A DNA stretch of 51,285 nucleotides from positions 1 to 51,285 of the forward strand of contig DATLZR010000173.1 of assembly GCA_035573895.1 (NCBI GenBank), read 5' to 3'. Origin of the DNA: Blastocatellia bacterium (GTDB lineage: Bacteria > Acidobacteriota > Blastocatellia > HR10). The position numbers and the translations under genes were made by a program. Below the pieces are notes generated by a model that searched no databases, was not told where the DNA came from, and saw nothing but the letters and a program-made list of their open reading frames with translations. Shown piece by piece: positions 44,601 through 51,285 of the stretch. The number at the start of each line of letters is the position of its first letter. Position 1 is the first letter of the stretch.

Positions 44601-46232
44601 TCAGCGCTCGACATCCGGTCGGGCGCTGGGGGTTTTTGACAGCGCGTCTCCCAGTCGCGTCAGCGTCACAAACTTGGCGTCCTTAATCGGCGGGACAGAC
44701 CGAATGGCCCGAAGCAGATCCTCGCTCAAAGGGGAATCAACCGTGAGGATTCCGATCGCTTCGCCATCGCTGCGAGCGAGAGCGAAATTGCCGATGTTCA
44801 CCCGGGCATCTCCGAGGATCGTTCCGATCCGCCCGATGACGCCGGGGACATCCTCGTTTCGCACTACCAACATGTAGGGAGCGAGGGGGATCTCCACATC
44901 AACTCCATCCATCGAGACCAACCGCAGGCTTCCCTGATGAAGAACGGTTCCCTCGACCCAATCGGTATGGCCTTGCCCATCGCGCAGTTGAACACTGATG
45001 AGATTGGAGTAGCTGCGCGGTCGCGTGCTCCGCGTCTCGATGACTTCGATCTGTCGCTCGCCGGCTTTCGCCCGCGCGTTGATGAGATTGACCTCTTCGC
45101 CCAGGGTATGACTCAACACGCCGCACACGACGGCGCTGGAAATCGGATCAACGGTGAGATGAGTCAGCTCACCGTAGTAGCGGATACCGATCTCGCTCAC
45201 CCGGACGCGCCCGACCTGAGCGATGAACGAGCCGAGCGTTTCTCCCAGCAGGAGGAAAATGCGGAGGCGCTGAAATTCCTCTCTCGTGATGGCGGGGAAA
45301 TTGACCGCCGTCGTGATGACGCCCGAGCGCAGGTACTCCCGTACAGACATGGCGATGTCAATACCGACCTGCTCCTGGGCCTCGACGGTCGAAGCGGCAA
45401 CATGCGGCGTCGCCACCACGCGGGGATGCTTCACCAGTTCCCACCGGGTCGGAGGCTCCTCGACAAAAACATCGAGCCCGGCTCCGGCGATCTTGCCCGA
45501 ATTCAGGCCGTCGAGCACGGCCGCTTCGTCCACCAGCTCACCGCGTGCGCAGTTGATGAGGATGACGCCGTCTTTCATCCGGGCGATCGCTTCCCGACCG
45601 ATCATCCCCTGCGTCGTTCGGGTCAGCGCGGCGTGGAGCGACACAATATCCGATCGAGCATACAGCTCATCGAGGTCCACCAGCGCGACATCGAGATCGC
45701 GCGCGACACGTTCGGAGATGAAGGGATCGTGAGCGATCACCTGCATTCCAAAAGCCCGGGCCCGGCGCGCTACTTCCTGCCCGATTTTTCCCAGTCCGAT
45801 GAGGCCGAGCACCTTTCCCTTCAGCTCGTTTCCGGTGAATCGCTTTTTCTCCCACTCCCCGCGCTTGAGCGAAGCGTCGGCTTCAACGATGTGACGCATC
45901 AGGCAGAGCATCAATCCGAAGGTATGTTCGGCCACGCTGACGCTGTTTCCTCCCGGCGTGTTCATCACCAGGATCCCTCGACGGGTGGCGGCGTCAACGT
46001 CAATGTTATCCACCCCAGCTCCCGCCCGACCGATCACCTTGAGGCGCGAAGCCACTTCGATCACCGAAGCCGATACCTGCGTTCGACTGCGAACGATGAG
46101 TGCATCATAGCCGCCGATGATCGCTCGAAGCTCTGAGAAGGAGATGGTCGGCCTCACGTCAACGGTCCATCCTTCGGCTCGAAGCAGATCAACGCCGGCC
46201 TGCGCAATCTGATCGGCGATCAAAATCTTCAT
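44601..46232 (-). CDS. serA: D-3-phosphoglycerate dehydrogenase
   Basis: This 543-residue enzyme makes the first step of serine synthesis, oxidising 3-phosphoglycerate to phosphohydroxypyruvate. Landmarks are RAGAGVDNIDVDAATRRGI, GLGKIGQEVARRARAFGM (NAD fold, about 145-165), NCARGELVDEAAVLDGL, and VATPHVAASTVEAQEQVG with the catalytic His. A long intervening domain and a C-terminal ACT domain (LVVRNEDVPGVIGRIGTIL) follow. The length and layout are those of the long type I form, in which the extra domains allow serine feedback control. The gene is convergent with the sortilin-like gene. Confidence 0.95.
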   Translation of the reverse strand: MKILIADQIAQAGVDLLRAEGWTVDVRPTISFSELRAIIGGYDALIVRSRTQVSASVIEVASRLKVIGRAGAGVDNIDVDAATRRGILVMNTPGGNSVSVAEHTFGLMLCLMRHIVEADASLKRGEWEKKRFTGNELKGKVLGLIGLGKIGQEVARRARAFGMQVIAHDPFISERVARDLDVALVDLDELYARSDIVSLHAALTRTTQGMIGREAIARMKDGVILINCARGELVDEAAVLDGLNSGKIAGAGLDVFVEEPPTRWELVKHPRVVATPHVAASTVEAQEQVGIDIAMSVREYLRSGVITTAVNFPAITREEFQRLRIFLLLGETLGSFIAQVGRVRVSEIGIRYYGELTHLTVDPISSAVVCGVLSHTLGEEVNLINARAKAGERQIEVIETRSTRPRSYSNLISVQLRDGQGHTDWVEGTVLHQGSLRLVSMDGVDVEIPLAPYMLVVRNEDVPGVIGRIGTILGDARVNIGNFALARSDGEAIGILTVDSPLSEDLLRAIRSVPPIKDAKFVTLTRLGDALSKTPSARPDVER

Positions 46233-46403
46233 GACCTTTGGGTTTTATCCGAGAGTCAGTGCATCTGTCAATCGGACGCTCGGCTTCTTTACGGCAGTTG
46301 CTGATCCTTCTCCCAATGGTGCTCGCAGGAGAGGGCCTCTCTTTTCGAGTGCGCCGACGAAAGCTCGGCGGTGGAGCACTTCGATCCCCTCCGAAAATCT
46401 CCC

Positions 46404-46487
46404 GGGAGTGCGGGCCTCTGGCCTGCCAGATACGCCTTCTCCAAGCGCCCCATCGTTCGTGACGTGCGTGAGTACATGAATGATTCC
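46404..46487. repeat. Dispersed intergenic repeat, copy B
   Basis: Shares the exact CATCGTTCGTGACGTGC (46451-46467) and the AG-ACAT-TGATTCC pattern with copy A at 26936-27037, preceded by a similar GC-rich stretch (GCGGGCCTCTGGCCTGCC). Confidence 0.6.
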
Positions 46488-46619
46488 CCCGAGGTACGAA
46501 ACAGCATTGTGGTCGTCCTTTGAGCGTTATTGCTCGACGGAAGCGAGAATCCGACCTCCCGCTATGCTCGCGGCGGGAGCGTCTTGAGGGCCGCATCCGG
46601 ACTGTCGGGCGTGGCGCAT

Positions 46620-47575
46620 CACGATGACGTCGCCGGTCGCACGTTCTCTTCAGCAGGTGAATTCAAGGTCACCGAGTATGACGTTCCCACACCGAATTCC
46701 CCGCCTCAGGATCCGGCGGTGGATGCCACCCCACATCGGGAGGGCAACCGAGATGAACGCCAACAGGATCGGGCGGTTCGATCCGGCCACCGCCGAGTTC
46801 AGAGAATATCCCATCCCCGCACCCGATTCGGGAACCGCATGGGTTGGTCGCTGACCGTGGGGGGAATATCTGGTTCACCGAAAACTTCGTGGGAAAAATC
46901 GGAAAGCGGAATCCTAAAACGAGTGAGATCGTCGAATACCCGTTGCCGGATCCGGCGGCTCGTGATCTTCGCGCACCGATTTTCAACCCCAAAGGGAATC
47001 CTCTGGTTCACCCTCAAGCAGGCGAATCGCATCGGCCAGCTCGATCCCGCGACGGGTCAGATCACCCTCAATACGGTTTCCCACGCCGCGCTCTCGACCC
47101 TATGGGCTCATGATTGACTCCAAGGGAAATCCCTGGTTCTGCGAGTTCGGGACACATAAGCTCGCCCGCGTCAATCCGGCAACGGGAGAGATCACGGAGT
47201 TCACCTTGCCCCGCGCCGATGCGCGTCCCCACCGCATCGCCATCGCGTCCGACGATGCCGTCTGGTACACGGATTTTCAGGGCGGACGGCTCGGCCGCTT
47301 CGATCCCGTCACCTCTCAAGCCAGGGAGTGACCCTCGCCATCGGGGCCGACGTCCTGGCCCTATGGGATTTGCGTCGGATCAGAGGGACATCATCTGATA
47401 TGACGAATTCGGAGCCAGCAAAATGATGTGATTCAGCCCCAGGACCGAATTTTTTCACCCCCACTCCCATCCCGACCCCCGGCACGGCCGTGTGCCACCT
47501 GTGGTTGATTCCCGAGGCCGAATCTGGTGGGCTCGAAGCGGAACGTCCAGTAAGATCGGGAACGTGGCTTTTTTT
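46620..47575 (+). pseudogene. Decayed Vgb-like (streptogramin lyase) beta-propeller gene
   Basis: Successive fragments in at least three frames read as one six-bladed propeller: FKVTEYDVPTPNSPPQDPAV, then IGRFDPATAEFREYPIPAPD, GGNIWFTENFVGKIGKRNP, ILWFTLKQANRIGQLDPATG, GNPWFCEFGTHKLARVNPAT, AVWYTDFQGGRLGRFDPVT and finally RIWWARSGTSSKIGNVAFFE. The order and spacing of blades match virginiamycin-B-lyase-like proteins. Several frameshifts and in-frame stops, including a TGA and TAATAA-like region after 47331, make it non-functional. No start with ribosome site is kept. It lies just upstream of an intact Oar-like receptor. Confidence 0.75.
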
Positions 47576-47727
47576 GAAACCGATGGGCCGATCAGTTCGT
47601 CTTTTGCCAGTGAGCGAGAGAAGGGCTGATGGCACGCATCAGCCTCGGCGGAAAAAATGAGAAGCGCCGCCAGAAGCGGGCGCGATTTTCAACAGCGACA
47701 CGGGGCGAGAAAGGAGTGGCAGTCGTG

Positions 47728-50700
47728 ATGAACAACAAGAGAATGCGGTATCAGAGGAGAGAAGGAGCGACATGGCATCGCGGTATAGCCAAACGGGCGT
47801 GCCGTGTCCTTTGCTGGGTACTCCTCGCGGCGATGATGGGGACGCCGATGAGCACCTGGGCGCAAGGGACTCGCTCTTCGGTCGAGTTGCACGGGCAGGT
47901 CGTTGATCAGCAGGGGGCTTTGATCGTCGGAGCGACTGTTCATCTGACCGACGCGCAGGGTCACCGGATCACAGTCACGACCGATAGTCGGGGCCAGTTT
48001 CGCTTCCCCAATCTCACGCCGGGTCGCTATGACCTGATCGTCACGGCGGAAGGATTTGAGGCTTTTCACCAGGCCGATACCCTCATTGAGGCGGGACCCT
48101 CGGGAACTGTTGTTCGCTTCGGTCCGGAGGCGGCTGTGCAGCCCTATCCTTTGGTGATCACCCTCTCGGTGATCATTAAGGAACAGATCGAAGTGACCAA
48201 CGAGACCCAGATCTCGGTCGAACCCGACAGCAATATGTCCGCTGTTGTGATCAAAGGCGAAGACCTGGAAGCCTTACCCGACGATCCCGAACAACTGGCC
48301 GAGGTCTTGCGCGAGATGGCCGGTCCGGGTGCGGGGCCGGGAGGGGCTCAGTTCTTCGTCAACGGCTTTCGCGAGCAGGGGCGCATTCCTCCCCGCGATG
48401 CCATTCGGGAGATCCGCATCAATTCCAATCCCTTCTCGGCGGAGTTTCGTGAGCCGGGACGCGGACGAATCGAGATCCTCACCCGACCGGGAACGAATCA
48501 GTTTCGCGCGGGCGGTTTCTTCAACTTCAACGACGAAGCGCTCAACGCCCGCAATGCCTTCGCCCCCGTGCGAGCGCCGCTTCAGGTGCGTCGCTATGGA
48601 GGGACGCTGAGCGGGCCTCTGCTGCGTCGGCGCTCGTCCTTTTTCGCTGACGTGCAGCGTCGGGAGATTGACGAGAACGAAACCGTCAGCGCCACGGTAC
48701 TCGACCCGATCACGCTCTTGCCGACACCGTTTGCGACCGTCGTTCAAACGCCGCAGCGCATGACCGATTTCAACCTGCGCACGGAGTGGCAACTGGCGAA
48801 GTCCCACACCATGGGCGTCAGTTACCGATACGGGATCAATACGTGGGAAAATCAAGGTGTCGGTGGATTCAATCTTCCCGAACGTGCCGCCACCAGCGAG
48901 GACCGCGAACACACGCTCCGCTTCTCCCTGACCTCGTATTTTCATCAGCGCATGGTCAATGAATTGCGACTTCAGCTCGAACGAGAACGATCCGGCAGCC
49001 GGGCTCTCTCGGACAAGCCCGCCATCATTGTCCTCGATGCCTTCAGCGGCGGAGGCAATCAGGGCTCGCTTTTCAGCCGTCGCTCCAGCGATGACCTGGA
49101 GATGACCAACAATCTCTCCATTGCACATCGTCGTCACACGCTCAAGATGGGCGTTCGAGTAGAAGCCTCACACCTGGTGGAGGAGAGCCGCTCGAATTTT
49201 GGCGGGACGTTCACCTTCTCCAGCCTCGACCAGTATCGGGATGTGCTCCTCGGTGTTCCGGGAGCGCGACCGTCACAATTTTCCATCAACCGGGGCGATC
49301 CGCTGGCGGGGCTCACGCTGTGGGAATTCGCCTGGTTCATTCAGGACGACTGGCGCGTGCGCTCGAATCTGACGCTCTCGCTGGGAGTGCGGCACGAGTT
49401 TCAGACCTGGCTCCGCGATAAAGTCAATTTCGCACCGCGCATCGGCTTTGCCTGGTCGCCGCGCAACAGTCGCACGACGGTTGTGCGCGGGGGGGCCGGT
49501 CTCTTTTATGATGCGCTGGGACAGGGACTTGTCCTCTCGACGATCCGTCTGGATGGGCAGCGCCAGCAGCAACTCATCATTCTCAATCCGGGCTTCCCCG
49601 ATCCCTTCAGCGGCAACGGGGAGCAGCTCATTCGTCCAACGAGCCTGCGCACGCTGGCTGCCGACCTGAATGCCCCTTATACGCTTCAGGCTACTGTCGA
49701 GCTTGACCGTCAACTTCCGCGCGGTTTTGTCTTGAGCACCGGGTATACGTGGATTCGGGGCGTGCATCTCTACCGCAGCCGCAACATCAATGCTCCCCTG
49801 CCGGGAAGCCTCCTTCGCCCGATCCCCGAGAAGGAAGCCATCCTGCAATACGAGTCAACGGCTAATTCAAAACGACATGAGCTGAGAGTGGGAGTGCGAC
49901 GACAGATTAGTCGCACGTTCACCGTCTTTGGAAATTACGTCCTGTCCTGGAACCGCAACGATGCCGATGGTTCCGGCTCCACTCCGGCCAATCAGTACGA
50001 CCTCCGAAGCGAATGGGGCCGCGCCTCCTTCGACTCTCGTCATCAGATCTTCGTGGGCGGATTCATCAATCTGCCCTGGAAGTGGCGCGTCTCCCCGCTG
50101 ATCACCTTCCGGTCGAGCCGACCGTTTAACATCACCACGGGCCGTGACAATAACTTCGATACGCTGTTTTCTGACCGACCGTCACTGGTGGATCCGTCCA
50201 TGCCTGGAGCTGTGGTCACTCCCTTCGGCGCCTTCAATCCGAATCCTCAGCCGGGAGAGAAGATCATCCCACGCAACTTCGGCATCGGACCGAACTTCAA
50301 GAACGTGAGCATGGAAATCAGCCGCACATTTGGCTTCGGCCAGCCGCGTGGACGAACCCCCTCTCCCCAACTGGGTCAGCAAGGACCGATGCCACCGCAG
50401 GGGCCGGCGGGTCAAGTGTCGTCTCCGGGAGGACAACCCGGTGAATTCGGTAGGCGTGGAGGATTCCCTCAAGGGCCTCCGGGTGGGGGTCCTGGTCGTG
50501 GCGGTGGAGGATTCGGTGGTGGCCAGGGCCGTCCGGGTGGCGGTCCCGGAGGTGGTTTCGGTGGCGGTGGATTTGAAGGGTTCGGCGGAGGCGAATACCG
50601 CTATAGCTTCACGCTCTCGGTGCGATTCAACAATCTCTTCAACATGGTCAACTTCACCAACTACAGCGGCGTGCTCACATCGCCTTTCTTCGGCCGCGCC

Positions 50701-50754
50701 AATTCGGCCATGCCGGCTCGGCGCATTGAACTGGCCCTGAGGTTTAATTTCTGA
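47728..50754 (+). CDS. TonB-dependent receptor, Oar-like, with Gly/Pro-rich insertion
   Basis: The start is taken at the ATG at 47728 (GTG at 47725 fits the AAGGAG site equally well), giving 1008 residues; the frame is open back to 47629 without signal features. A basic leader and hydrophobic signal (VLCWVLLAAMMGTPM) precede a CarboxypepD_reg domain (LHGQVVDQQGALIVGATVHL) and a plug with AQFFVNGFREQGRIPPRDAI and SAEFREPGRGRIEILTRPG. The long barrel (SFFADVQRREIDENE; FAWFIQDDWRVRSNLTLSLG) ends RIELALRFNF. About 85 residues (roughly 871-954) of almost pure Gly, Pro, Gln and Arg are inserted shortly before the last strands. Cargo is unknown. A strong terminator follows. Confidence 0.92.
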   Translation: MNNKRMRYQRREGATWHRGIAKRACRVLCWVLLAAMMGTPMSTWAQGTRSSVELHGQVVDQQGALIVGATVHLTDAQGHRITVTTDSRGQFRFPNLTPGRYDLIVTAEGFEAFHQADTLIEAGPSGTVVRFGPEAAVQPYPLVITLSVIIKEQIEVTNETQISVEPDSNMSAVVIKGEDLEALPDDPEQLAEVLREMAGPGAGPGGAQFFVNGFREQGRIPPRDAIREIRINSNPFSAEFREPGRGRIEILTRPGTNQFRAGGFFNFNDEALNARNAFAPVRAPLQVRRYGGTLSGPLLRRRSSFFADVQRREIDENETVSATVLDPITLLPTPFATVVQTPQRMTDFNLRTEWQLAKSHTMGVSYRYGINTWENQGVGGFNLPERAATSEDREHTLRFSLTSYFHQRMVNELRLQLERERSGSRALSDKPAIIVLDAFSGGGNQGSLFSRRSSDDLEMTNNLSIAHRRHTLKMGVRVEASHLVEESRSNFGGTFTFSSLDQYRDVLLGVPGARPSQFSINRGDPLAGLTLWEFAWFIQDDWRVRSNLTLSLGVRHEFQTWLRDKVNFAPRIGFAWSPRNSRTTVVRGGAGLFYDALGQGLVLSTIRLDGQRQQQLIILNPGFPDPFSGNGEQLIRPTSLRTLAADLNAPYTLQATVELDRQLPRGFVLSTGYTWIRGVHLYRSRNINAPLPGSLLRPIPEKEAILQYESTANSKRHELRVGVRRQISRTFTVFGNYVLSWNRNDADGSGSTPANQYDLRSEWGRASFDSRHQIFVGGFINLPWKWRVSPLITFRSSRPFNITTGRDNNFDTLFSDRPSLVDPSMPGAVVTPFGAFNPNPQPGEKIIPRNFGIGPNFKNVSMEISRTFGFGQPRGRTPSPQLGQQGPMPPQGPAGQVSSPGGQPGEFGRRGGFPQGPPGGGPGRGGGGFGGGQGRPGGGPGGGFGGGGFEGFGGGEYRYSFTLSVRFNNLFNMVNFTNYSGVLTSPFFGRANSAMPARRIELALRFNF

Positions 50755-50820
50755 TCTGTCGCCACAGATGGAGGCGTTCCTCCTACACCAAAAAACTCTG
50801 TTGCTCGTGCCGGTCATTCG

Positions 50821-50856
50821 ATGAGAGCGCTGTTCCAGGCGCTCTCATCCCTTTTC
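50821..50856 (+). terminator. Rho-independent terminator after the Oar-like gene
   Basis: ATGAGAGCGC (50821-50830) and GCGCTCTCAT (50839-50848) form a perfect 10-bp stem with an 8-base loop, followed by CCCTTTTCC. Confidence 0.75.
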
Positions 50857-50904
50857 CCCACGTAACTCCCCGGTCAGTGGTGACGGATTACCGGGAGACC
50901 AATT

Positions 50905-51231
50905 GTGCAGGAAGACCGTGCTGCAAAAATAACCTCAGGAGTTACCCCGTCAGCAATTCCCGCTGAAGAACAAGGAGAGAAGGTCACACCTCCGGGAGAA
51001 AATATCTTCCGCACAAAAAGGGGACCGGAGATTGATAAAAGAGACAGGGATGATGTCGGCTTAAGGGAAGAACCAGGTCATCTCTTCCGCGAGGAACTGG
51101 TTGAGCTGGTATCGCATTGGTTCCAGGAAGCGGAAGATGAGCGAGCCAGAGGCAAGGGGCAAGCAGCCGTCGTCCGACGTGAGTGGAGCGGCGATGATCT
51201 CCTTTCCCCCTCCGTCGCTGCTCGCGTTTGA
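50905..51231 (+). CDS. Small hypothetical protein, doubtful
   Basis: A GTG-started frame of 108 residues with a GGGAG about 8 bases upstream. The middle (REEPGHLFREELVELVSHWF and onward) is charged and could be helical, but the N-terminal half is low-complexity and no family is recognised. It may be chance. The remaining bases to 51285 show no other supported gene. Confidence 0.25.
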   Translation: MQEDRAAKITSGVTPSAIPAEEQGEKVTPPGENIFRTKRGPEIDKRDRDDVGLREEPGHLFREELVELVSHWFQEAEDERARGKGQAAVVRREWSGDDLLSPSVAARV

Positions 51232-51285
51232 GCGAGTGATGGAGCGACGAGGACGCCTCTCTGCCGGTTAGTCCCGGACAATGCC

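Noticed and set aside
44937-46136. 399-codon plus-strand frame opposite serA
   Set aside because: Shadow frame with no start signal or motifs.

Overview
The window is GC-rich, densely coding bacterial chromosome. It most resembles Acidobacteriota (the class cannot be fixed by eye). The reasons are several Oar-like TonB-dependent receptors with an N-terminal carboxypeptidase-regulatory-like domain, a sortilin-type Asp-box protein, a PPi-type phosphofructokinase and a stand-alone methylmalonyl-CoA mutase large subunit. No rRNA, IS transposase, prophage or CRISPR array was seen.

Layout. 1-4104: the 5' part of an Oar-like receptor running off the left edge, with its promoter and a foldable leader, then an exported D-aminoacylase-like amidohydrolase. 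4456-7860: pspA, a two-TM coiled-coil protein and a Vps4-like AAA+ ATPase, closed by a terminator. 8097-9889: tRNA-Ser(GCT) and gltX. 10042-12563 (minus strand): tonB-like gene, terminator, self-regulated ECF sigma factor, then an anti-sigma factor whose periplasmic end looks like a TonB C-terminal domain. 12746-15217: TPR membrane protein and methylmalonyl-CoA mutase. 15330-15984: remains of a coiled-coil/PD-(D/E)XK gene. 16181-17827: secreted HEYGH metallopeptidase. 18184-18508: tRNA-Lys(CTT) and tRNA-Leu(TAG). 18921-23530: PPi-phosphofructokinase overlapping a KpsF-type sugar-phosphate isomerase, an M48 protease and an epoxide-hydrolase-like enzyme.

23770-34882 is a minus-strand uptake region. 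A FecA-like receptor has a palindromic operator over its start site. An exported CbiX-like chelatase and a second receptor follow. An AlaX gene broken by a frameshift and a large Oar-like receptor complete the region. 35214-40571 holds a membrane metallophosphoesterase overlapping a four-cysteine RecB/Cas4-type nuclease, an aldehyde dehydrogenase and hemW. 40827-46232 holds a small exported Cys protein, a sortilin-like protein and serA. 46404-51285 holds a dispersed repeat, a decayed streptogramin-lyase-like beta-propeller gene and an Oar-like receptor with a Gly/Pro-rich insertion.

Three modules deserve attention: the PspA (ESCRT-III family) plus AAA+ cluster, the ECF/anti-sigma pair whose anti-sigma carries a TonB-like domain, and the exported CbiX-like protein between two TonB receptors. 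Function calls rest on motifs and remembered family features; no search was run.
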